Assembly: GCA_964017195.1 (NCBI GenBank)
Contig: OZ024898.1
Location: 936,001-1,000,000 of the forward strand
Source of the DNA: Siderastrea radians
Taxonomy: Eukaryota; Cnidaria; Anthozoa; Scleractinia; Rhizangiidae
Direction of reading: 5' to 3'
DNA: 64,000 nt
The position numbers and the translations under genes were made by a program. The notes beneath the pieces were generated by a model that saw only the letters and a program-made list of their open reading frames with translations, was not told the origin of the DNA and ran no database searches. Below are positions 13,501 to 27,200 of this stretch, piece by piece (position 1 is the first letter of the stretch; every line of letters begins with the position of its first letter).

Positions 13501-16500
13501 AATGTGCTTTTTGAAGTTGTATTACTAGTAAAATGCCGAGCGATCACGGAGAACGTTAATTTAAGCATAGCAAAATTTCGCTATAGATGTCACGGCCTTA
13601 CAAATGTCTCGCTCCATTCTCGTCCATTTATAGAATAACTCACGTTTTGTCTCGTTCATTGGCATGATTTTTTTATGGCACGAATCTCGCCGGTTTATCG
13701 CCAAGAATTGCGCCCAAATGTCATGGCCATAAAAATGTCTCGTTCTGTTATCTTCCATTTATTGTTCAATTTTTATCGCTCCTGTCAGGCTGATTATCGT
13801 CACGCTCTGTCTCGCTCATCAACGGTATTTTATATGGCTTGAATCTCGCTCGTGTCTCGCTCAGAATTTTCGTACGGGAGAATGTAGCAATTCATCAGAA
13901 GTCACTTAGGGCTTTATTCCAGGAACCCCTTCAAATACTGGTTACTTGCCATTTACATGGGGAAACTAGTTGGTCCATGGTTTGTGCAAATGGTAAGCAA
14001 AAACTTCAGAGTGGAAAATTCTGTCAAGATTGTCATGTACCATTTGCGCAGTTCACTCTTATTAACCGGCCGTCGCCATGATGGCGACCGCCGGTTTATA
14101 AAATGGACACGGTTTTAGGTGAAAGCAAGTTGGCTTAACATACGAAGAAAGTGCTGTAAAGCTTGTGGTACGGGTACTCAAGAGCGGTACTGTCTTACAT
14201 AAGATGCATGCGCATGTTAGTCTTCTGAATTTTACCTTCCTATGTTTTTGTCTTTTAATTTACAGTATTTAAGATATGAACGGGGAAGGGTTGTTTAAGT
14301 TTGGGGTTTTTTGTACAGTACAGCCCAAAAATAATGCACGCGCAAGAACTTCTTTTTGCGTCCACAAGCCGAGAACTTCTTGCGGCTACTTGCAGGATGC
14401 CTGCACTTGAATACTGCAAGCCGCAAGAACGTCTTTGCGTTTAGAAGTTAAGACCGCAAGAACTTCTTTGTGGTAAGATATCTGGACCGCAAGTAAGCGC
14501 AAGAACGTCTTTGCGCTAACATCTTAAAAACCCGGAACCCGGAGAAGGTAAAAAAGAGACCACTTTGTAGCGCAAGGCACGTTCGAAATTGGCTGCCTTT
14601 GTAACTTGCAATCAGTTGTTTATTTGGTCCCTTGTAAGTTTTATTCTTCGGTTTTGAATTTTTTATCCGATAAAGAGTTCACTAGGTTCTGAATTTGACA
14701 CTGGTCGCCATCTATGTTATTTTTTAACGGCTAGGGAGAAATGAGACTTAAACGAAGCACGCGTATGTTATTGTTTATGTGTCCCGGAGTCCCAGACATG
14801 CGGTACGCTTAGCGGCGTGAAAGATTTCGCTCGATTTATTTCACTTAAATGAGGAACAATGGCAAAGCACAGTCCATCAGTCACATTATTAAAGAACCGA
14901 CATTCACCTGTTCGGACAAATACTTTTAATTAGTTGCGCTCGCACGTGTGAGAAATGAACATGGTCACTCAGATGAGAAGAAATAATACCCGAAGTCTTA
15001 ATTGGAAAAACACATTATGTTTGTAAAAATAGTTCCACTCATAACGCTGATTTTGATATCACATTTTAAATCTTCGAAGTAAACCAAAAAAGTCTGAAGG
15101 AAACTAAAACTCCGCGATCTGAAAGAAATTCGGCACGTCAATTCTAACCTGAGTAAACACAAATCTGCCGTATGCAAATTTGGTATGATTTGCTTGAATG
15201 ACATTTTGGAATGCAATGCATGAGCAGTTCTCTAAGCCGTCAAGACAGCAAGCCCCGGGCAGCAAGCTGTGTCGAAAGGCGAATGTGTAGTTGAAATCAT
15301 ATGTCTATGCTATTTCTTCGAGTATCCCTTTTTTGCTGGGAAATTAAACTGGTAAAGATGCAGGGATTCTTGATGACTTCACCCACGCGATGGCATGACC
15401 TCCTGCATGTGTAAGTCTTGTCTTGTCTTGCCTGTCAAAGAAGAGTTCGCGCAGTTTGCCACAATTATAGCTTTTGGACCTTTTTGTTTCTATTTCTTGG
15501 ATGGAATAAAAAACTGAATTGAGTCAGTTCTGAGTTGAACCCGTATCACTGTATCTGAGACACGCGAGAAAAAATTGTTCATGTTTTGTCATGTGCTGGA
15601 GATCATGTTTACCGGATGTTTATCTTGCAGTCGGAAAGCTGGCGGATATTCCATTTCGTGATGTGAATTTTCTTCGATACTTCGGTTGTTCGAACATTTG
15701 CTTCCTTGATTTTTTGATTAGCCTTGTGAACTTTCGCTTGACTTGGCGAATTGTCGCGCCAACACGCCAACACGCCAACACGGCGAAAAATCGCTCGAAA
15801 GCTCGGTGATATTCAAAGAGAATAGAGCGCGAGATTCGCTCTCATTACTTTTGTAATACCTCACGCTAACACGAGCACTACAAGTTTCTTCGGCTGGACC
15901 CTCAGTACTTCTTGCGCCTTCTCGCGGCTTGCGGTAACATTAGTAACTTCTTGCGGCTAGATTTTCAACTTCTTGCGTTTCGAATGTTCTTGCGGGTAAA
16001 CTGCAAAAACCTAGCACTTTCACTTCTTGCGCGGGCTTGCGTGTTCTTGCGGCGCAAGAACTTCTTGCGCCACTTCTTGCACGTGCATTATTTTTGATAG
16101 GATTGAATGCGAAAATAGGATTGAATGCGAAATTGACTGTGTTGTCTCATCTAGTTAGTGGTTATGGTGAAAATTTTTTAGCGCAGGAGTTTTTTGTATT
16201 GGGATTGACATTTTGAGGGGTGTAAAAATGTGGGAGTCAGAAGGATTTGTGAATGTCAGGAGCATATCACGCTTCTGTGAATTTGATTTGCTTTGAAAGT
16301 TGCGTTTTGCGTGAGAGGCAGTTTCCCTTGGCGTTTTATGTGGGGGGGGGGGTGGTTTGCGAAGTGGATTGTAAGGTTTCTGATTGGCTAACTTGTATTT
16401 CGCAGCAGACAAAAAGGACAGTTGCTTTTTGCCGGCGTAGGCTAGGAAGAGAAGGAATTGGTACTAGTATGATGATGCAATATTAGTTGATTGTACATCA

Positions 16501-19500
16501 GTACATGAAAGTTCTTGTGAACGGAGAGAAATGAGTGTTTATTTGAGGCGAGAAGTTGATACGAGGGAATCGTCATTAATAAGGAGATTAATTAATAAGG
16601 CAGGTGTTACGAGTCTTTTTGCATTGAAAGAACGAAAATATCTGAATATTATCGACGGATTTGTGTGGTTTGCGTGTGGTGTTCGCTAAAGGCTACGAGC
16701 AGTCTCACTTTCCGTTCAGAGATAGATAGTGAAGGAAAAGAAAAACAGGCGAGTGAGCGCGAAATCGATTGCGGCTCGACAGGCGTGTTAGCTTTCAAAG
16801 ACGTGGGCGACTTTCGTCCCCGCTCGCTTGTTTACCGGGTTAGCAAACTGGATTTAAACATCACGTCACGAGATATCTTGACGTGCCCCATACTCTGACG
16901 ATCTGCTCGAGCTCGTGTTTATCAAGCGTTATATTTTGATTCTACTGCTATGTTCACTGTTTGTATTTAAGGTCTAGGCACAACAGTAAATACTTCGTCG
17001 TCCCTGTGTGAGCATTCTCAGTTGTGGACAAATTCATATCGACATTCAACGTTTGAGTGATTTTGCGTTTTTCAGCACAAATAAAGCGATCAGAAAGATA
17101 AGCTGAGTCATCAGAGTTTAAACATTACGTCATCCAGTACCGCTATAGTCAAAATATTGTGTCACACAATCACACTTTTTGTCACGCCGGTTCGTAAAAA
17201 AAGAGGATCGCGCTAACATTTGTGAAACCTAGGGGTGGGGAGGGTCAGAATGGCCGGTTAAAATGCCCACTGGGCTTTCTTGTTTACAGAGATAGTCTGG
17301 AACTTGTTTGGCAATTGGCACAGGGCCCTGGAACTGGTAGAAAAAGACAAATGGAACACAATTTTCTGTTGGATATTCCAATTGGGAATTTTCGAGTACT
17401 TCTCAAGATGTTCTTGACCATTTATTCTTGAAATTTTCCTGTCAAGCAAACCAAAATAGGTGTACCATTTACAGTCCAACCAAAAGTTCAGAACTTCTTG
17501 TATTTGTAACTGGCTAACACTCACTGACTCCAAATCTTGGTGCTGAAAGTGTCATTTATAGTGGGAGTTGCCTGCACCTAATTATCTTTACCTGTGAAAC
17601 AGATAATGTCTGTCTTGAATGGTTTAAAAGTAAACAAGAAAAGCCCCAGGGGCATAAGACCCCACTATTGGTCTCCCTCTCCTAGGGTTCAAAATATATT
17701 ATGGTCACTCGAGATACAAGCCCTAACCTGTGTAGTGGAAGACACGACGAGTATTTGTTTGGCCGAGCGAAAACCGGAGGTCTGGGGCAAGTGACCGCCA
17801 AAAAAAAACAAGACAAGAAAAGCCCCAGGGGCATTTACCCCGCCGTTGTTCTCTCTGCCCTTGGGGTCCAAAATATATTACGGCCACGTAAGATACAAGC
17901 CGAAGTAGTGTAAATTTTAAAAGTTGGTGATTTATCGTAAATTTTACGTGTTTGCAATGATAATATAAATCAACACATGACCTGCCTAATCACCCTGTTT
18001 TAGCGTGCGTGACGAAGAGTGTGATGAAATATTTTGGTCATAGCGTGACTCAGCCTGGCATCATAGCTCAGTTGGTGGAGTGACGGTGTTCTAATCCGGA
18101 GGTCGTGGGTTCAAATCCCGCCGGGGTCAAAGATTTTTCTTTTATCTTGGTTCTCATTTCTAATTTCTTCTTTTAAGGCCTGTGGCCGAGGGGGGGGGGG
18201 GTGCATTATGGAGGGCAGTATTGCTCTCTTCTTGGCACTCATACATACACTTTACATCATAATTACTAAGTTCATAGCGATCGCAGGTTCATGCCAGCTT
18301 TCAAACTTGAGCTCGCTAGTACATTCGTCCTTGCTCTCGTCGAAGAAAAGTTAACTCCATTGAGTTTCTTGTACTTTTCTACACAACTTTCCCCAAAGAT
18401 TTTGGCGAAGCAAAGCAAAACTGCCAAAAAAATGCTTGCATTTCACTGTTGAATTATTCAACTTGGCAAAAGCAAGGGACTTCCCCGAATCGGCTTCTGT
18501 GTTTCAGTGATGTAATGTTTACGTGCCAGGGCAAGTTAGGCGAATTCATGCCAGCTTCAAAGCTCGCTAGCACCTTCGTTCTTGCCTTTATCGAAGGGGT
18601 TTTTATGCCATTAAATCACCAGTAATTTTCTACACCAACTTTCGTGGAAATTCCGGCGAATAAACGCTAAACGAACGAAGATTACCAGCAAGTATTGTTT
18701 TGACCGAGCGGAGGTGTGGGGCAAGTGACCACCAAAAAACAAGAAAAGCCCCAGGGGCATTAGACCCCGCCGTTGTTCTCCCCCCCCTCCCCCCCCGGGT
18801 GTAAAATATGTTACAGTCACTCAAGATAAAAGCCCTTGCCTGTGTAGCGAAAGACACGACAAGTATTTGTTTGGCCGAGCGAAAACCGGAGGTCTGGGGC
18901 AAGTGACCACCAAAAAAAAACAAAACCACGGAAAAAAATTGGGTATTACTAGACCCTGTCCTGACAGCAGGGTAAAAAAAACGGGTATTACTAGACCCCG
19001 TCCTGACGGCGGGGTGAAAAAATGGGTATTACTAGACCCCGTCCTGACGGCGGGGTAAAAAAAAAGAACAATCATTAAGAAGCAAGCCAAAACAGCTCAC
19101 AGTTGATTTTTTCACCATTTTGCAGCCAGCTTGGCGGCATATAGGAAACACCAACAGTCAACGGATGATTTCATACCGACATTCAGATGTCAAATCCGAC
19201 ATAGTGCATTCTCATAACAATCCACAGTAAGTAAAATTGAAAAACAGTGGAGTCTCATGTTGAGTGACAGTGTGCAGTTCCAGAAAATATCCATACCCCC
19301 CAGGAATTCTGAGGGGGTGCGGTCTCAAAAGCCAAAATTTGTAAAGGAAAGAGTGAACGCTAATTTGGAATTTCCAGTGGGTGGGGGAGGGGGGAGGGTT
19401 CAAACCCAAAAAACCATACTTAGAGGGGGGTATGGATATTCTCCAGAGCAACACAATAATAGCCAGTACTTGCACAATGTAAATAATACTAACAGTTTGT

Positions 19501-22500
19501 AGAACCTTAAATCAAATCAAAAGCAGTTTCCTCTGCTCTGCATCTATAATGATGGGACACCTATATAAACTAAAACTGTCACAATGTGCAGTTCCAGAGA
19601 GGGTAGGATCTTTAAAGGAAAGTATGAAGCTAAACCGGAATTTCAGAGGGTTGAGGTGTTCAAACCAAAAAACCATCTCTGAAGGTATGGATACTTTCTT
19701 GAACCACATGATGGTGTACCTTTATCAGTCATTGTGACGTGCAAAGTACATTCTCTTAGAGAATGTAATATTTTGTACTGCCTTTCGTGAAAGATGGTTG
19801 TTAGTTAATAGCAGTGCTGTATTTTGATAGAACTTACTTTACATACCAGTCAGAGAGATGGACGGGTTGACTTAAGGTGGTCGGAAAAACTTATCCGAAC
19901 ATTCCATTATTAGAGATGGATCAGTTGACCCAAGGTGGGTGGTACAATGCTAGCTAATTCACAGTTTTTAACCTACAGTTTTAATATATTTTTAGGAAGA
20001 AGAAATATAGCTTTTGTGGCCATGATTCAGTGCATTCAACTGTGTACTACAAGAAAGATGTTGGTGAGAAAGTTTACATGTACTTGGCTTCTTTGTTTTC
20101 TGTAGCCTCCAACGCAGACGTTCTTTTTGCTCGTCACACTCTCCTCCCCACATCCGTGGGGGAGAAATGGATTGCGTGACAAACCCTAAGAACATCTTTG
20201 TTAGAGGCTATGTTTTCTGTGGCTAACATTTGACAACGTGCAATTTCTCTCTCTAGCTCCAGACTACAGATCCGAGCGTAAGAGACGTGCAGTAAATCCA
20301 ACACTAATAAGATGTAGGCTTGCTTTGGTGGCTGATTACAGGTTTTACCAAGAAATGGGGCAGAACGACTTAAGGAAAAGCATCAATTATATGGTAACTG
20401 AGTCTATTTTAATTGTTAGTGATAATAAGTGTATTGATTGCGGGACAAAGCATGGTGTACAACAAGGACTATATGACTGAGTCCCCACAACTCATTTATG
20501 AGAGCTGGATTCTACCTGTAAAAACCAGGTGTATGTTAACTGAGGCTCCACTAGGAGAACAGAACGGAACAGCTTAACTATTTAGATCAAGAGGTAACTG
20601 AGCAAGAAATACGTCAAGCGGTGAAGAAATTGAAGAATAAGAAATCGCCATTTGTTGACAAAATAAGAAATGAAATGATCAAAGCGAGCCTTGAATCGCT
20701 TATGCCTATTTACATCAAACTTTTTAATCTCATTTTACAATCTGGAAAAATGCCAGATATTTGGTGTCAAGGCCTTATAACCCCAATCTACAAATCGGGT
20801 GACAAGAGTGATCCAACAAACTATAGAGGCATATGTGTATCGAGTTGCCTTGGAAAACTGTTTTGTTCCATTTTAAATCAAAGACTATACTTGTATTTTA
20901 GAGAAAACAAGATATTACACAATTCCCAAATTGGCTTTGTACCTGAAAATCGTACTGCAGACCATGTTTTCACTCTAAGGACCCTAATAGATAAATATGT
21001 CCTCTACCATAAAGAAAAAGTCTATGCTTGTTTCGTAGATTTTCGTAAAGCTTTCGACTCTGTTTGGCACGAGGGATTGTTTTACAAGCTGCTCAAAATC
21101 AACATAGGAGGACATTTCTACAATCTGATCAAAAGCCTTTATTGCAATTCAACATGTTCCATTAGAATCAGAGAAAACAAAACTCGATCTTTCTCATACT
21201 CAAGAGGTATACGTCAAGGATGTATTTTAAGTCCTCTTTTATTTAACCTTTATATAAACAATTTGCCGTATTTATTCGAAAACACGCTGTCTGATCCATT
21301 TGTTCTTCAAATGGAACAAAAATAAATTCACTATTGTATGCAGATGATTTGATCATCCTATAAAGATCCAAAACAGGATTACAAAACTGTTTAAACACTC
21401 TCTCTTCATATTGCAAAACATGGATGCTAAAAGTCAATCCCAAGAAAACAAAAATAATGATTTTCCAAAAACGCCCAAGGAAATCCGTTGACATCAACTT
21501 CAACATAGGCACCGAGCCAATTGAAATTGTTCAAGAATACACCTATTTAGGTACACGTTTAACTCCAACGGGAAACTTTACTCTTGCAGTCGAACACTTG
21601 AAAGAAAAAGCCCTGTACGCCTTTGCTAGTATACGAAAACAAACACTTCTCAATAGACTTAATCCCAATACCGCATCTCAGATTTTTGACACAATGATAT
21701 TTCCGATCTTAAGCTACAACAGTGAGATATGGGGGATGTACACTAAGCAGAATTTTAAAGCGTGGGATAGTTCCCCAATAGAAAAAATTCATCTCAAATT
21801 TTGTAAACACTACTTAGAAGTAAACAATAAGGCCTCTAACGTAGCTTGCAGAGCCGAACTTGGAAGATTACCGCCAATAATCCCAATTAATCAGAAAATT
21901 ATGAAATATTTTGTTTATCTAAACAACAAAGATAATGACTCTATAGTCAAACAATCTTTCCTCATGTCGAAGAATCTACATTTCATTAATAACTCCGGAT
22001 TTTATTCCAATTTTATGAACTTGATAGAACAATATCATCTATCCAATTTAGATCCTGAATCTTTAGATAATGATAGAATTAGGCGATATACAACTAATAT
22101 GAAAGAGAAATATATATCCTCCTGGTGACACAGCCTTGAACATTCAAAGAAATTAGAATTTTATAAAGTTTTTAAGGATGACTACGTTACATCTGATTAT
22201 TTAAACCAGCTAAGAAACTTTAATGAAAGACGAAATTTAGTGAAGTTTAGAGTAAGTAGTCACAAACTTATGATTGAACTAGGTCGATATCAAACCGATC
22301 ATATGCCCAGAGAAACTAGATTATGTCCATTATGTAAATCAAATCAAGTAGAAAATGAAACTCATTTCTTGTTGCAATGTAGCAAATACTCTCTGCAGAG
22401 GCAGACATTCTTCAATCGAATCAATGAAATAATACCTGATATTGAAAGGAAATCAACCTCAGAAAGCATAAAACTTCTCATGAACTCTAACGACTATCAT

Positions 22501-22745
22501 GTGAATAAGCTAGTAATGAAGTTTATTTCCTTGTGTATGAATATACGTGATACATTGTTATTATCAAGTGAAAGTGATGTAACTTAGGTTCATTAGCATA
22601 ATATTGCAGTAATATTAGTTTTGTTTTGTTATTACCGGTAATTACTATAAATATGCTTTTGCAATACTGTAAAATCTTGCGGTCATGCAAATAAAGCAAT
22701 TTACTACTACTACCACTACTACTACCACTACCACTACCACTACCA

Positions 22746-22781
<36 letters not shown>

Positions 22782-23823
22782 ATAATAATCTGAAAGGAGG
22801 AGGTGGTGTGGATCCTCATAATTCTTTAACATCTGCATCCTGTGCATCTTCAGAGCATTTTCCGCAAAAAAAACCCAGAAAAAAATGCCTAATATTAGTG
22901 CTAAAGCAGCTGCTTTCCATCCTCACAAACATAAAAGCCGAAGAGATTGATTATTTTGAAGCAGTTTTTCTCCTGAACATCGACCAAAACACACCGCTTT
23001 GTTTGGGAGCGATTTTAAACCTCCAGGTGTTCCACGCACCTTTTGGTGAAGAGCCTGGGCACTAGTTTTGTTGTTACACTGATTTCTATTACACGAAAAG
23101 CATTGACATTTCAGTTAGCAGTTGTTGCTAAGAAACTGCGTTTGATGACTACTTGCGCGAGAAAAATTGAATGTCTTGTCCTCTTTTGCTCGTTCGGCTT
23201 CTTAAAGAATCATCTGCGGTTTATAGTATGGATAAATTTGTCCTCAAAGAGACGAAGAAGAAGGATCCTCACTTAGCGGTTCACATAACAGCAAAACATT
23301 GGAAAGGCACAATTATCGATATTATAAATAATTGCTTGAATTTTTGCTTAATCCACGTGTTTTCCACATAATTTTATTTTTCTGCATAATATACCTAAAA
23401 ATTCCCGCATAATTTTTTAGTTTTTCCGCACCCTATCAGATGGTCTGTAATGAAACGGTTTTATTCAGTATATTCACTAGGTGGCCCTTCACCTGCAAAA
23501 CCTAAAATTACAATACAACACACATTTTAATGAATCTATTTACAATAAAACTTAGAGACTAATTAAAATGGGATTAAAAAGACTTCAACCTATGGAGAAA
23601 ATCACAAGAATGGAAAAATAAACAAGCACATAATTAAGAAATATCTCTGAATGTAACCGTTTTTTCTGGCAGTCGCCTGATGATTGCCTCGCATGAGGCA
23701 TGAAACTCAGAGTAGCGAGTAAATGTCCATAAAAACTAACTCTTGAATTCTTACTGTTATTCACCGCTCTAGTTCAGCTATTGAGCACTTTGTAGTAGAT
23801 GAGAATTTCACTCCATTTTTTGG

Positions 23824-23862
<39 letters not shown>

Positions 23863-24181
23863 TATATATATATAATCTTAGCAAGAAATGTAATCTGTGT
23901 CTTCACGAAAAGTTTGTAATAATCTGTAGAAAAGATCTATGTACCCTAAATAAGCGAAACAAATTAGCGAGTTCATGCCCTCATCGTAATAGATATGTCC
24001 TTAAGAACTTTAGAATAACATAACGCAACTACCTAGCAACCATCTGTATATAGACGCCAGCATTCGAATTTAACGGTCATTCGCCAATATTGCCTGAAGA
24101 GTGTGGTCATCCTTTGGCCATACGAAACAGAGCTGTAGCAATAAAGCGATGAAATACATCTGAAGCCTGGAATAATTTTCG

Positions 24182-24235
<54 letters not shown>

Positions 24236-27200
24236 CTGCTAATGTGCAGAATGGTTTTCAGAGAGTGCTCAACTTTTCAGGAGCAGTAAATATTATAACG
24301 AAAATTATTCCAGACTCTTCAGAGTGAGCAATCATGAAACAGTCTTGTCGGGATGAAAGTGTAGCTTTTTTCTATTTTCAAAATATACATTACACTCTAC
24401 TTTAACGTATCGAGCACTGTACTTCGGAAAATTGAAACACAAAATTTCTATATAATTTTATATATATATATAATAAGATTTTACTGTTAGATCAGTAAAA
24501 TATTGTTAATGGAACGTGACACTCATTCTCAGTGAGCCTTTCATGGCACGTTCGCTATCAATAGAACTACTATGCAGTTGGGATCCCAAGGTCACTAAAA
24601 TCAATAGCTCCGTTGTAGCTAGACCTACAACATTATGGCTTTGTTTCTAGTTAGCTTTTTCGTACGTTTTATTGCATTGGTCGATAGCATTAAGGACCTA
24701 TTCATAACTAAGATAGTACACGTGTAAGGCCAAGCTGTTGTATAGTACAGCCTTAACTACTGGCTACGTTAGCAGACACTGTCTAGATATAAAAGCTTAA
24801 GCAACCCGTTCAAGGTTCAATTTGTAATTCTCTTGTGCAGTGCAGCCAGTGTTTTGTCAATTTAGCAAAAACTTTTCCCTCCCTCCCTCCCTTTGGCAAT
24901 GGGTTGGCTATGTTATTTGTGCTTCAATAAACTAGGGTCACTCCTGCGTGGTGCGGTTAAGTCTGCGCAGCGACTTCCCCCAAGCTTGTCGGCTTCGTTG
25001 CCTTTATGCATCGCCTGCTAACCAATACTCTTGTCTGATCCAGCACGTGCTGTCTAGCATTCACCTCGTAGTGCTGGGGAGATAAGTGAGGTGTTTTTGT
25101 CACGCAAATCGGAAGTCGCATAGACTAACCAACTGCAAGGCAGTATTCCCCTCAATATCGCCATCCTGAGAGTGTTTTACTTTGTTTCGCGTGTCACGCG
25201 CTTATTTATAGCCTATTGCAGTTGCGCTACGTTCCTCAGGAACAGTGACATTAATATATATATATATATCTACCTGGATTTTTGAAAATGGTACTGCTCG
25301 GTTGAGGTGTCTGAGCGGTGTGTCACGAGCACTTTTTTGTCGTTGAGAAACTATCTCCAAAGTAGGCAATATAAAAATTATGAGTGCCAGGAGTCCTTTT
25401 TTCTTCTGCCCTCTCTTCTCTTTTCTCTCCCGTGTGGTTTCTAGGCTCATGGGAGTAAAAAAAAACCAGTTTCGGTGTCGTTCCGGTGTCGTTCCGGTGA
25501 AGATGGGCAAATCTTCAGGAGCCACCTTTTCAAAAATCCAGGTAGATATATATATATATATATTTATTAAAAACTGGACTAGGTATATTGGATTTCTAGC
25601 ATTTTGATTGGCTCAACGGAGCTAGGCTATCAGCTCATATACCTGCTCCGACCAAATATGGTCAATGAACACTCAACAACAAAATGAACAAATGAGCTGA
25701 AAGTTTTTTCCTCGCGAGCAACCCAGCGAGAAAAATGGACGAGAAAAATCACTTGCCAGCAAATTTAAATTAAGCAGAAATTGCAACAACGTCACCAACA
25801 GCGTCGTCTAACACAAGTCAAAATTGTTTGCAGAAACTGTGCAGAAATAGAAATTTAAGCATTAAGCGTTGTGTTTACAATTAATTTCTTTCATCGATCG
25901 TCACGTCGATCATTGAAATTGAGCAAACGGTAGGTATTATCAGAAAGGATTTCCACTTCAAAATATCAAGACAAGACATAAAATAAAACACAATGAAATG
26001 GGGCTAGAGCATTTAATAAAAACTATCACACATTCATGGCGAGTCGGTGCGAAAATCATGAAGTAGTCTAAACAAGTGCTAAAAAAAATACAGCTGCAAA
26101 CTACCAAGAAGGAAGGAAGGGCGAGATTGTTTTTCGGCTTTAACATGCAAAATCAGGACACTGGTTTACCTGCACTTGTTGTAGCTCTGTGTTCCAACAG
26201 GTCCAAATGCTCAGATAGAAATTGGATGCCATGTAAACGGAGTTGAATCGCTTTTCCAGTTGTTTGAATGTTGTTTTTACCATTCCGTCCGCAACCTCTA
26301 AACCGAGAACAACTGCATTTTGCGCTTTGCGTTTAACAAACTATGATGGTGAATTCTAATGTTCCTCGCTACAGTAATCTTGCTTCTGAGCTGCATAGAA
26401 AATACCTTTTCAAGTTCAACTGTTCAAATTTGTTCTGTCTTCAGTTCGATCAAACACGCACATGATGGCTCCGTTGTGCGAACAGATTACAAACTTGTTC
26501 AGTTTCAACTCCAGCAGCTATATGGTGAAATTGTACAGCTTCAATCCGCTTTGAACGATGATTACAACAATGTTCAGGAAAAATCAAACGTACCATATAT
26601 ATTTCAGAGCCAATAATTAGAAGATTTTTTTCCAAAACGTGTGCTTCTTTGTTCACTTTCGAGCAGTTTTCATTGATTCATTCAGCTTTGCAATGAAACG
26701 GTGCAACACTTCGCAAGGTTTTGGCGCCTTTTCCGTTCAGTCATGTGATCGATTCTTGTTCCGCTTAAATTTCTTTTCTCATTTTTCCCGTTCTTTCTGA
26801 TTTTTTTTTTAATAGTGGTTAAGTTTTTTAATAAAACAATTATTCTACTCGAGCTTGCTGGATATCAAATGATTATAACCAACTCGGCGCTACGCGCCTC
26901 GTTGGTTATCTATCATTCGATATCCAGCGCGCCCTCGTAGAATAATTGTTAAATATATAGAGCGGTTTTCAAATGAGTGTCGTAAAACCAAAACCAAAGT
27001 AATTACCCCAGCCAATCACAACAAACAGAAATTACCCAATCAACCAATCAGAACTGGAAGCAAATACATGTCACCGGCGTCAAGCGCGGGAAAACGCGTG
27101 CGAGCAAGTCGCGATTGGTTTGAGTTTTACTTCTGATTGGTGGAGAAAGTGGCGCGAAGTTTTTCAACCAATCACAGAGCGAAGTAAAGCAAAACCAAAG

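Noticed and set aside
22685..23065. Long poly-Thr and poly-Ser frames
   Set aside because: They are translations of the (ACT)n microsatellite at the 3' end of the LINE.
26359..26616. 85-residue frame with a signal-peptide-like start
   Set aside because: No conserved motif, no splice support, lies in repeat-like DNA within intron 7.
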